DNA from: Enterobacter sp. RHBSTW-00994
GTDB lineage: Bacteria > Pseudomonadota > Gammaproteobacteria > Enterobacterales > Enterobacteriaceae
Direction: 5' to 3'
Assembly (NCBI RefSeq): GCF_013782625.1
Contig: NZ_CP056199.1
Location: 2,312,588-2,376,587, forward strand
DNA: 64,000 nt
Shown here: one piece after another, positions 43,455-51,819 of the stretch
Position numbering within the stretch: the stretch's first letter is position 1
Layout of the letters: each line of letters begins with the position of its first letter
The notes under the pieces: generated by a model
The model's database searches: none
Told to the model about the DNA's origin: nothing
What the model saw: only the letters and a program-made list of their open reading frames with translations
Position numbers and translations under genes: made by a program

Positions 43455-45338
43455 TCATATCGCCACTCGCCGACTGATTTCCACCACCCGGTCGCTCGGA
43501 AGATGGTAATGATTAATCACATGCGTGCAATTACGTTGCATAAAGGCAAAAGCGCTACGCTGCCAGGACGCCATTCCGGTAGCACTTTCACGCGCCACAA
43601 TCGTCTCATGGCCGACGTAGTAAGTCACATCGTCACTGGCAAACAGATCCTTCATTTCTCCCATCCCTTGCAGCAGATGAGGCACATTCGGATGTTCCAT
43701 AAAGCCGTACTGCGCGACACCGTGCCAGTAATTCGGTGCTCGCGGAGTAATCACCATCCGCTGACGAGGGTCAACATAAGGCACATTAAGAATATCTATC
43801 GTCAGGGAGAACACATTGCGTTGCAGCGCGCGGTTTCGCGCAACATGCCAGTGCATCACCGGCGGGGTATTATGCTGCGTTCGGGTCAGAAAAACGGCGG
43901 AACCCGGAACTCTTGGGATGTCATCTGCCTTCAACTGAGCAAAAAACTGGTCAATGCCGATCCCCTTTTCGCCGACCGCTCGTGATACCGCTTTTATTCC
44001 CCGGTTCCAGATCACCATCACCGTACAAATAACAGCAGCCAGCAACAACGGAATATATCCCCCTTCCAGAACCTTGATCATATTGGCCACTAAGAAGCTG
44101 GTATCAATGATGAGAAACACAAGGGCAATCAAGGCGCTACTGAGCAGACTCCAGCGCCATACCTCGCGCATGGCGACGAATAATAATCCGGATGTCATCA
44201 GCATCGTCAGCGACACGGCGATACCATACGCGGCGGCGAGTTTATCGGAGGATTTAAAGAAGATAACCAGCCCGATCGTTACCACCATCAATAACCCGTT
44301 GATGACTCCTATGTAAATCTGCCCGTAGCTTTCAGCGGCAGTCTGTTTAATGCGAAGTCGTGGCAGCCAGCCCAGCAGAATAGCCTGACGGGTCATCGAG
44401 AAAGCGCCGGTGATGATGGCCTGACTGGCGATAATCGTCGCCAGCGTCGCCAGGAGAATCAGCGGAACCTGCAACACCGGAGGACATAACAGAAAGAAGA
44501 TATTGTGTTTACTGTCTGCTCCGGCAAGTATCAGAGCAGATTGCCCGGCGTAATTGAGCACCAGCGCCGGGAACACCACACCGTACCAGGCAAACCAGAT
44601 AGGTTTCTTACCAAAATGGCCCATGTCTGCGTACAGCGCCTCGGCGCCGGTCACACAGAGAAATACGCCCCCTAACACCATAAAGCTGACAAACCCGTTT
44701 GAGAGCAAAAAAGTCATGCCATACCAGGGATTCACCGCCAGTAAGACTGCCGGATACTGGATAATCCCCCATATCCCCAACGCGGCGATGACGAAAAACC
44801 ACAGAGCCATTATCGGGCCAAATACCTTGCCGATTTTCGCTGTGCCAAAAGGCTGAATACAAAAGAGCACCAACAAAATGACGACCGTTAGAGGCAGAAT
44901 ACAGGGATGTGACTCCGGGATGACAATCGTCAGCCCTTCCAGTGCGGAGAGTACAGAGATCGCGGGGGTGATTGCACCGTCACCGTAAATAAGTGCCGCG
45001 CCGATCAATGCGGCAAAAATCACCCATCGCCCCCCTTTTCCCTTGCGCACCAGCAACGACATCAGAGCCATAATGCCGCCTTCGCCATGGTTATCAATTC
45101 GCATGGCAAACGCGGCATATTTAAGAGAGGTCACCAGGATCAGGGTCCAGATAATCAGGGACAACAACCCCAAAACCACTGAAGGGGTTGGATCGTGCCC
45201 TGATAAAGACAGTACCGTTTTAAAGGTATAGAGAGGGCTGGTTCCGATATCACCAAACACTACCCCCAACGCACTGCCCGCCAGTACGGCTATCCGGGGG
45301 GATTTTGCGGGCGTTTCACTGCATTGATGCAGGCTCAT
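43455..45338 (-). CDS. kup: Kup-family potassium uptake protein (second-copy type)
   Basis: 627 residues from the ATG at 45338, close to the 622 of E. coli Kup; the frame stays open 26 more codons upstream. It has the K+/H+ symporter start LAGSALGVVFGDIGTSPLYTF, about 12 membrane segments, GALIYGDGAITPAISVLSALEGL, VTGAEALYADMGHFGK, and a cytoplasmic C-terminal domain ending VVEISRRVAI. It is clearly diverged from E. coli Kup, which normally sits by the rbs operon, so it may be a paralogue. It lies directly downstream of a bglG remnant on the same strand. Confidence 0.85.
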   Translation of the reverse strand: MSLHQCSETPAKSPRIAVLAGSALGVVFGDIGTSPLYTFKTVLSLSGHDPTPSVVLGLLSLIIWTLILVTSLKYAAFAMRIDNHGEGGIMALMSLLVRKGKGGRWVIFAALIGAALIYGDGAITPAISVLSALEGLTIVIPESHPCILPLTVVILLVLFCIQPFGTAKIGKVFGPIMALWFFVIAALGIWGIIQYPAVLLAVNPWYGMTFLLSNGFVSFMVLGGVFLCVTGAEALYADMGHFGKKPIWFAWYGVVFPALVLNYAGQSALILAGADSKHNIFFLLCPPVLQVPLILLATLATIIASQAIITGAFSMTRQAILLGWLPRLRIKQTAAESYGQIYIGVINGLLMVVTIGLVIFFKSSDKLAAAYGIAVSLTMLMTSGLLFVAMREVWRWSLLSSALIALVFLIIDTSFLVANMIKVLEGGYIPLLLAAVICTVMVIWNRGIKAVSRAVGEKGIGIDQFFAQLKADDIPRVPGSAVFLTRTQHNTPPVMHWHVARNRALQRNVFSLTIDILNVPYVDPRQRMVITPRAPNYWHGVAQYGFMEHPNVPHLLQGMGEMKDLFASDDVTYYVGHETIVARESATGMASWQRSAFAFMQRNCTHVINHYHLPSDRVVEISRRVAI

Positions 45339-45422
45339 ATTTTCCAGCGTGGGTAAGATAATCCTTTTAAAAACATAGCCCAGAGACCCGGTTCCCGCCA
45401 TCCACGGTGCGATCACATAGCG

Positions 45423-46049
45423 TTATTGCTCATCTGCTCCGGTGATCCTCACAAGATGTACCGTCAGCCACAGCAGTTCGTTCCCGCCGAGGGGGATATC
45501 CAGTTGCGACTTAACATAGTCACGTATCAGCAACGAACAGCGGTAAACATGGGGAAACTCTTTAATAATTTGCACCAGCAGAAAACTGTCGCGGGATGTC
45601 TCCCGTTCACCTTCCTGCAAACGTTGCAAAAAGAACTGCATATGAATGAGAAAACGTGAGTAGTTGATAGACTCAGTATCGATCTCCCGTTTGAAGTGAT
45701 ACTGCACAAGGTTAAAAATATCCTTGAGCATTTTTACCGACTGCATGGTCTGTGCCACATCATCGCCCTGCGTCTGGCCGTTCACCAGATGAAACGCGAT
45801 GTTACCCGCCTCTTCATCCGGAAGAGGCAGACCATACTGTTGATTGATTGCCACCACCGCGTCGCTGGCAACGCGATACTGCTGCGGGTAGAACCGCCTG
45901 ACTTCTGAGAGCAAGCGGTTCTGGATGGCAATACCTTTGTTGCAGCGCTCAATAGCAAACACCAGATGATCGGGAATGGAGGATAGCGCCTCCAGATACC
46001 CTTTACGGTTTGAGTGTTCCTGGGGGCCGCTTGGAAAACGGAAAATATC
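45423..46049 (-). pseudogene. Truncated BglG/LicT-type antiterminator (PRD domains only)
   Basis: The open frame begins after a TAG at 46050-46052 and reads DIFRFPSG...LSSIPDHLVFAIERCNKGIAIQN and on to a normal end (LLWLTVHLVRI). This is PRD1 (DHLVFAIERC) and PRD2 (NYSRFLIHMQFFLQRL) with their phosphorylatable histidines. The first 55-60 residues, the CAT domain that binds RAT RNA, are absent. No start with a ribosome-binding site is seen, though a GTG exists at 45962. Without CAT the protein cannot antiterminate, so this is a remnant of a beta-glucoside operon regulator. Confidence 0.8.
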
Positions 46050-46179
46050 CTACGTTAAGCCTGTTTTTTGTACATACTGCTATCTACTGAGCGTAACCTG
46101 AATTTTGTCTCAACGGGAGCGAAGCCGAAAAATGCGACATTTTACAAAACGAGCGGGGTGCGGAAGTTGTTAAAGGTGT

Positions 46180-46208
46180 AAAAAAGGATCTCAAGAAGAT
46201 CCTTTTTT
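46180..46208 (-). terminator. Strong terminator, sequence-like the ColE1-type AAGGATCT hairpin
   Basis: AAAAAAGGATCT / AGATCCTTTTTT with loop CAAGA (12-bp stem), functional in both directions. It ends the effector/immunity transcript that runs on the minus strand. The sequence closely resembles a hairpin known from ColE1-type plasmids (recalled). Confidence 0.85.
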
Positions 46209-46241
46209 ACATCAGGCAGCACCACTCTATGTGGTCAAATA

Positions 46242-46850
46242 TCAATCACCTGAACATCCTTGATTATCCTCAAACATTTTAGAAAATTGGTTATTTTTCA
46301 AAATGTAGTAGGTCGTCTTACATGGATAAGTTATCGGGATACCATTTTCATCATACTCAATTTTTTGTGGGATCGCTTGACCGGTTAATATCATTAGAAA
46401 GCTGTTTTTCTGTGTATCGATCCTAAAATCTTCACCAACAGGAGTACCGTTATCAGCAACTTGCTGATAAACATTAGTTCCAGCAACAGCAGGAAGTTGT
46501 GAAACAACCTTCCCTGATAACTTATCTATAACCCAACCACACACACCACCTTGATGATCGAGACATTCATTTCCACTGCTCTTATCATCAGTGTATATGC
46601 GATAATGCCCTCCGAAATTTACTGGTTCTTTTAATTCACTGCTTGTTATTTTCTTCCAGTGACTGGAGTATTTCACCTGTTCACTAGAAAGATCTAACCT
46701 AGTAGCAAATGGGCCTTTGTTTATATCAGCCGGATAATCTTTAAATTCAGGTATGCCTTTGACATGTAGCTCAGCTGCATGAACAAAGGGGAGCATCAAA
46801 CATGCAACGCCACTAAGTAAGTAGGGGAAAATTCTGCTAGTTCGTGCCAT
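46242..46850 (-). CDS. Putative periplasmic immunity protein, unrecognised family
   Basis: 202 residues with a signal peptide (IFPYLLSGVACLMLPFVHAAE). I do not recognise the family. Visible features are NFGGHYRIYTDDKSSGNECLDHQGGVCGWVIDKLSG, a pair of Cys at ECLDHQGGVC, and Cys in YPCKTTYY and QGCSGD. The gene is distinctly AT-richer than its neighbours and overlaps the preceding lysozyme-like gene by 14 bases. Small exported proteins encoded right after a peptidoglycan-hydrolase effector are commonly its immunity protein, which is the inferred role. A strong terminator follows. Confidence 0.65.
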   Translation of the reverse strand: MARTSRIFPYLLSGVACLMLPFVHAAELHVKGIPEFKDYPADINKGPFATRLDLSSEQVKYSSHWKKITSSELKEPVNFGGHYRIYTDDKSSGNECLDHQGGVCGWVIDKLSGKVVSQLPAVAGTNVYQQVADNGTPVGEDFRIDTQKNSFLMILTGQAIPQKIEYDENGIPITYPCKTTYYILKNNQFSKMFEDNQGCSGD

Positions 46851-47253
46851 TTTTAGACTCTCTCAATATATTAACCATCTGATTAGGTGACAGATGTGCA
46901 TGATTAAGTCCATCACCAGAGTAATAAGAAACACCTTCTTCTTGCGCAATCCGCCCTTTACTAATCGTGTTCCCCTTGCGAACCCCAGCAGAAGCAAACT
47001 CTTTAGCCCAGTCATATATTGCGTCTTCAACACTCCCATTACCTTCCAAATAGGCAATAATCGCAGGCCGTTTAACCTTAATAAGGTACTCTTCAAAAAT
47101 CCGATCCTGAGTGGCCTCGTCATACAAGGAATTAACATCAAAATTGAGTGATTTCACCGCATCTATTAACGTTCCCGGGATGATCTGAAAACGACCAGTA
47201 GCAAACATCACATTCGTATGCAGCTGACTTTCCATAACTTGTTTAATAGTCAT
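46837..47253 (-). pseudogene. C-terminal lysozyme-like domain of a type VI secretion effector (detached)
   Basis: 138 residues from an ATG (47253) that overlaps the previous stop as ATGA. It reads MTIKQVMESQL, then FATGRFQIIPGTLIDAVKSL, TQDRIFEEYLIKVKRPAIIAYLEG, and YYSGDGLNHAHLSPNQMV. This resembles the muramidase-like domain found at the C-terminus of enterobacterial T6SS peptidoglycan effectors and of phage lysozymes (recalled). The N-terminal part of the same kind of effector is encoded in another frame just upstream, so the two look like one gene after an internal deletion and frameshift. It may still be translated through coupling. Confidence 0.6.
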
Positions 47254-47612
47254 AGATAGTAGCGTAAATCCCCCCAGTACCACGGCACGCTGAGGTAATC
47301 CCGGTTAATCCGGTACGCCACCACCTCGCCGTCTGCCATACAGCGCACGGCCTGCTCTCCCTTAAACGGCACCGAAAAATCCACGGCCTCATTCATCGCC
47401 TGACCGCTGAGCGCACACCATGGCGTGGTGGTATCACTGATGTGAATGCCGCCGTGCCACATACCATTGCGACCGATAAGCCAGTGCCCGGTGGCCTCGC
47501 CCTCCAGATGCGCCAGCATCTCCTCCAGGTTACTGAACTCCCCGCCCCGGTTATTTTTCGGCACCGGCCAGCGGATGTCCGGGACCTGCGGGCCATTTTC
47601 CGGCTTCGACAT
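47250..47612 (-). pseudogene. N-terminal fragment of a type VI secretion M23/lysozyme effector
   Basis: 120 residues from an ATG preceded by AAAAGGA. It reads GPQVPDIRWPVPKNNRGGEFSNLEEMLAHL, IGRNGMWHGGIHISDTTTPWCALSG, and VPFKGEQAVRCMADGEVVAYRINRDYL. This is the N-terminal region of T6SS-associated peptidase/lysozyme effectors that usually run to several hundred residues (recalled). It stops after SVPWYWGDLRYYL, where the normal protein continues into an M23-type domain. No T6SS structural genes, VgrG or PAAR protein lie in the window. The remnant therefore marks an orphan effector module. Confidence 0.65.
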
Positions 47613-47725
47613 AGCAAATCCTTTTTGTTTATCGGGTTAAATGCGGGGCTATCATACACCGTCGGACATTTTATCGCCGTTTCCGGAACGGAACACAAAA
47701 GTAAAATTTTGTAAGATATAACACT

Positions 47726-47931
47726 CTAACTCTCTGAACCGGCTGCTTTTACCCTGAGAATAGTCTGTCGCGTGGTATTGAATTCACGAGCCACAGCACT
47801 CACCGTCAGACCATGCTGAGTCGTTCCAGGACTGACTGCTTCTGTTCATCATTCAGTGCGGAGGGGCGTCCAAAGCGTTTCCCTGATGCCTTTGCACGTG
47901 CAATACACAGAGTGTGTGCGCTCAATGAGCA
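47726..47931 (-). pseudogene. C-terminal remnant of a serine recombinase (Hin/Pin invertase type), frameshifted
   Basis: On the minus strand the end of the PTS frame reads ARAKASGKRFGRPSALNDEQ, then SVLERL, the linker and start of the DNA-binding domain of serine invertases. After a +1 shift near 47815 the other frame continues GLTVSAVAREFNTTRQTILRV, the recombinase helix-turn-helix, ending at 47726. The catalytic N-terminal domain is missing. It shows that a recombinase gene once lay here and recombined into the PTS gene. Confidence 0.75.
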
Positions 47932-49230
47932 GATCGCGCAGGTTATCAGGGCATGGACAATGTTCATCGGATCTTCACCGATAAACGCTGGAAGTGCCGC
48001 CAGTCCTGGCGAGACAAAGGCATAACGAACCAGCCCGCTTAATCCAGCATACATTCCGGCGCAGCCCCCGCCGATCATTGCAGCAATCAATACGCGGCGG
48101 AATTTGAGCAGTACCCCGTACAGCGCAGGCTCGGTGATCCCCAGCAGTGCAGTAAAACCAGACGATGACGCCAGTTGGCGAAGGTTGCTGTTTTTGGTTT
48201 TCATGGCAACGCACAGGGTTGCAGCCCCCATTGCGATGTTTGACGCCAGCATGCCGGGTCCGTTAATCATTTCGAAACCGTTTTTGCTGAGCTGTCCCGT
48301 AGCAATCGGTGTCATAGCCCAGGCCGTACCGGTGATGATCAGGAACGGCTGCAACGTTCCCATCAGCATCGGGATTAACCAACTGGCGTGGCGGTCAATA
48401 GAGGCTGCACCTGCGGCGACGAGATCGTTGAGTAGAATACCTGCGGGACCAACAACCACCAGCGCCAGCGGCGCGGTGATCAGCAAAATCAGCATCGGCT
48501 TGATAAAGAATTTGATGATCGATGGTGAGACTTTTTCCGCAAAGCGCTCAACCCACGACATCAGCCAGACCGTCAGAATAATCGGCAATACTGACCCGGC
48601 GTAGTCGGAGAGAAGAACAGTGATGCCCATAAAATCGACCGGTTTCCCGGCTGCCATCATCTGACCGATGCCAGGATGCAGCAGCACGCCTGCAATGGTC
48701 ATCGCCAGAATAGGGTTACACTCAAATTTCATCGATGCGCCGTAGGCCAGCAACACCGGCAGGAAGAAGAAGGCCGCGTCGGCGATCACGTTCAGCAACT
48801 GATAGGTTGGACTGATGGCACTGATCAACCCTGTCAGTTTGAGGATCGCCAGCAGCGCTTTGATCATCCCCGCGCCGGTAATCGCCGGGATCACGGGGGT
48901 AAACGTGGTAGAAATCACACTAATAACACGCGCTACCACCCCATTTCGTTTACCGTCTTTACCTTCTTCGCTGCGCCCTTTTTTCTCAGGCAACGCTTTG
49001 TTAAGCAGACGGAAAACCTGCTGAACTTCATTCCCGATCACCACCTGGAACTGGCCGCCTTTCTCCACCACGCTGATCACGCCCGGAATGACGCTGACCG
49101 CCTCATCCTGCACTTTTGCACGATCGTTAAACTCCATGCGCAATCGGGTCGCGCAATGCGTCAGCGTGCGGATGTTCTCTGCCCCTCCTACGTGCCGGAG
49201 GATTTTTTCTGCTATTTCGTTATAGTTCAT
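47806..49230 (-). pseudogene. Beta-glucoside-type PTS enzyme IIBC, 3'-truncated and fused to a recombinase tail
   Basis: 474-residue chimera from the ATG at 49230. The IIB domain has the phosphorylated Cys26 (RTLTHCATRLRMEF). IIC follows from about residue 105 (FTPVIPAITGAGMIKALLAIL, GITEPALYGVLLKF). Homology to BglF-type IIC stops at IGEDPMNIVHALITCAI, and the last 41 residues are recombinase sequence, so the end of IIC and any IIA domain are lost. It may import little or nothing. An intact RAT antiterminator and terminator precede it, so it was once under BglG-type control. Confidence 0.8.
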
Positions 49231-49252
49231 GGTGTTTCCCTGGTGTTGAAGC

Positions 49253-49312
49253 AAAAAAAAAGACCAAAACAGAGACGCTCCCCTTAACGGGAGAGCATTT
49301 CTATTTTGGTCT
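49253..49312 (-). terminator. Leader terminator of the bgl-type PTS gene
   Basis: On the minus strand AAGACCAAAA pairs with TTTTGGTCTT across an interrupted stem capped by CTCTCCC/GGGGAG, followed by a nine-T run. It overlaps the 3' side of the RAT element, the usual arrangement for BglG-controlled attenuation. Confidence 0.8.
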
Positions 49313-49336
49313 TGCCTGCTTGCGCAGTAACATGCC
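49308..49336 (-). promoter_or_regulatory. RAT (ribonucleic antiterminator) element
   Basis: On the minus strand GTTACTGC, a 4-base loop, then GCAGGCAAGACC matches the BglG/LicT/SacY RAT pattern (recalled: GGATTGTTACTGC..GCAGGCAAAACC). It overlaps the leader terminator. Its cognate regulator was presumably the truncated antiterminator at 45423. Confidence 0.75.
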
Positions 49337-49424
49337 GTAATAAAAATGGGCAATTTCGGCGGATTATCTGGACTTCATTTCTGTTGTTCAATCACCGCTT
49401 GTTAAAAATGTGATCTGTATTGAG

Positions 49425-50915
49425 TTAATTCTTATCGTCCGTCTGTGCCAGGCTGAACCAAATCCCGGTAGCCAGAATCAGCAACATCGCACCAGCACTG
49501 CCCAGAGCCACGCTGTGGGAGGTTGTAAATGCCGCTCTTGCCGCCTGAATGGTGGCTTCCGCCAGCGACGGCGCAAGATCTTGCGCCACCTTCACGGCTT
49601 CTCCAATCGACGATGCCGCTTTTTCAGCAAGCGTTGCATCCAGTTCAGACGGTAACGTAATGGTTGCCGAGAAGCTACGCGTGAGCAGCAAACCAAAGAT
49701 GGCAATCCCCAGCCCCGCGCCAAGTTCATAGGACATGGTTTCAATCGCGCCTGCGGCAGCGGCTTTTTCTTTTGGCGCAGCCGCCATGATCGCCGCCGTT
49801 GAGGCCAGTAAGGCACTTGCTGCGCTAAAGCCGAGGAGGACCATCAACGCCCACGCCGCATATTGCTGAGTACTGAAATCAAGCTGAGACAGGCCCAGGA
49901 AACTCAACGCACTCAGCGCCATACCCCCCGTCGCCACAATGCGCAATCCCAGGCGTCCGACGAGCACACCGGCAATCGGACCACTGAAACCACTGGCAAC
50001 CATCAACGGCAGCATAAACATTCCAGCATCAAAGGGAGTGAAGCCGTGAACGAACTGCAGTTCCTGCGCCATCAACAGTTCAAAACCGACCAGCGCAATC
50101 ATTGCCGTCATCGCCATCACCACACCACTCAGAATAATCGGGTGGCAGAACAGGCGCATATCGATCATCGGCGTTTTCGCGGCAAGCTGAATGCGCACAA
50201 ACGTGAAGAGCAGTATTGCCCCGGTCAGTAGCGTGACGGCCACCAGCCACGGAGACAACGTCCCTTTCAGCGCGGTTTTAGCACTGAAGACCAGCAGTAA
50301 AATGGCCACGATCAGCATCAGTGCATGGCTGATGTTCAGCGGTTGCTCTGGTCGCCCTTGCTGTACAGGGACAAAGCGAGCCGCAAGCGTCACCACCAGC
50401 AGCACGATCGGCACGTTGATCAAAAACACCGATCCCCAGTAGAAATGCTCCAGCAGCAGGCCGCCAATCAGCGGGCCAAACGCCGCGCCACCGGAGCCGA
50501 CCGCAGCCCACACGCCAAGCGCGATATTGCGATGACGCGCCTCAACAAACAGTGTTCGGATCCCGGCCAGCGTCGCCGGAATGATCATCGCCGCGCCAAT
50601 AGCCAGTGAGGCGCGAGCGGCAATCAACCACCCTGCCGTTGGCGCGAAGGCGGCAGCCAGAGATGACAGGCCAAACAGGATACTGCCCAGCATTAACAGC
50701 CGTTTAAATCCGATCCGGTCGCCAAGCGCTCCCATCGGCAACACCATACCGGCCATCACCAGCGAATAAATATCGATGATCCACAGTAATTCGTTACCGC
50801 TTGCGCCCAACGTCATGCTCAATGTCGGCGCGGCCACATGCAGCACCGTTGCGTCAATCGCAACCGGAATATAGACCAGCACGATAATCACTAACGCTAA
50901 CCACTGACGAAACAT
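49425..50915 (-). CDS. smvA: SmvA efflux pump (MFS, 14-TM DHA2 family)
   Basis: 496 residues from ATG 50915 (AAGGAA upstream). It matches Salmonella SmvA over its length: MFRQWLALVIIVLVYIPVAIDATVLHVAAPTLSMTLGASGNELLWIIDIYSLVMAGMVLPMGALGDRIGFKRLL, and PMIDMRLF and ALGSAGAMLLILA further on. It exports quaternary cations such as methyl viologen and biguanides such as chlorhexidine. It is divergent from the TetR-type repressor gene smvR; two operator-like dyads lie between. Confidence 0.94.
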   Translation of the reverse strand: MFRQWLALVIIVLVYIPVAIDATVLHVAAPTLSMTLGASGNELLWIIDIYSLVMAGMVLPMGALGDRIGFKRLLMLGSILFGLSSLAAAFAPTAGWLIAARASLAIGAAMIIPATLAGIRTLFVEARHRNIALGVWAAVGSGGAAFGPLIGGLLLEHFYWGSVFLINVPIVLLVVTLAARFVPVQQGRPEQPLNISHALMLIVAILLLVFSAKTALKGTLSPWLVAVTLLTGAILLFTFVRIQLAAKTPMIDMRLFCHPIILSGVVMAMTAMIALVGFELLMAQELQFVHGFTPFDAGMFMLPLMVASGFSGPIAGVLVGRLGLRIVATGGMALSALSFLGLSQLDFSTQQYAAWALMVLLGFSAASALLASTAAIMAAAPKEKAAAAGAIETMSYELGAGLGIAIFGLLLTRSFSATITLPSELDATLAEKAASSIGEAVKVAQDLAPSLAEATIQAARAAFTTSHSVALGSAGAMLLILATGIWFSLAQTDDKN

Positions 50916-50940
50916 AAATTTCCTTTTCACCCTAAAAACC

Positions 50941-50954
50941 TGGACACATGTCCA
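50941..50954. promoter_or_regulatory. Candidate SmvR operator, copy 1
   Basis: TGGACA-CA-TGTCCA dyad, 25 bases before the smvA start. The same dyad recurs at 50976. Confidence 0.65.
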
Positions 50955-50975
50955 AAACGCGATCCTACGTAAAGT

Positions 50976-50989
50976 TGAACACTTGTCCA
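50976..50989. promoter_or_regulatory. Candidate SmvR operator, copy 2
   Basis: TGAACA-CT-TGTCCA, differing from copy 1 by one arm base plus the centre. It is 35 bases from copy 1 and 44 bases before the smvR ATG. Confidence 0.6.
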
Positions 50990-51033
50990 GCTCTTTGTTA
51001 CACTCGTTTCGCCGCCATTGAGAGTGAGATGAA

Positions 51034-51609
51034 ATGAGTTATTTGAGCAAGGAAGAGCGTCGGGAAGCGATCCTTCAGGCCGCCATGTGCGTCGCGTTAA
51101 CCGAAGGACTGGCCGCTATGACGGTCAGACGCATCGCTGCACAGGCAGGTGTTGCCGCCGGACAAGTCCACCACCATTTTGCCTCAGGTGGAGAGCTCAA
51201 ATCGCTGGCGTTTGTCCGGCTGATCCGCGAACTGCTGGATGCCGACGTCGTCCCACAAAATGCCAGTTGGCGTGAACGCCTGCATGCGATGCTCGGCAGC
51301 AATGACGGCGGCTTTGAACCCTACATTCGCCTGTGGCGGGAGGCACAAATTCTGGCCACCCGCGATCCTGAAATCAAAAGTGCCTATGTGATGACAATGG
51401 AAATGTGGCATCAGGAAACGGTTAACATTATTCACGCGGGTACAGAGGCAAAAGAATTTACCCTCAACGACAAAGCAGAAAATATTGCCTGGCGTTTTAT
51501 TGGCTTAGTGTGCGGACTCGACGGTATTTATGTATTAAATATGCCGGAGATGGATGACTCAGCATTTAATAAGCACATTGATAAACTCATCAGCCTTGAA
51601 TTGTTTTAA
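51034..51609 (+). CDS. smvR: TetR-family repressor of smvA
   Basis: 191 residues. The TetR HTH is at about 8-55 (ERREAILQAAMCVALTEGLAAMTVRRIAAQAGVAAGQVHHHFASGGELKSLAFVRLIRELL), followed by a ligand domain. It is divergent from smvA, as the Klebsiella repressor SmvR is (established there). Loss of SmvR raises SmvA and chlorhexidine tolerance. The gene looks intact. The hairpin AATACTC / GAGTATT at 51608-51627 may terminate it. Confidence 0.88.
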   Translation: MSYLSKEERREAILQAAMCVALTEGLAAMTVRRIAAQAGVAAGQVHHHFASGGELKSLAFVRLIRELLDADVVPQNASWRERLHAMLGSNDGGFEPYIRLWREAQILATRDPEIKSAYVMTMEMWHQETVNIIHAGTEAKEFTLNDKAENIAWRFIGLVCGLDGIYVLNMPEMDDSAFNKHIDKLISLELF

Positions 51610-51819
51610 TACTCCCTTGTGAGTATTAAAAACCGCTAAAAGTTACAATTAGTAACACATAATGCGAGCCCGTATTCCCTTTCTAAACTCAGGGGTTCGC
51701 TTTTTTATCTATCCTTTCAATTGCATCCCAAAAACGCCGATCACCTTAACGATACAACGCCAGGCATCTATCTGTTTTCATTTCACTTTTCTGTTTTTAC
51801 GGGCAAGAAAGAGGGCGAT

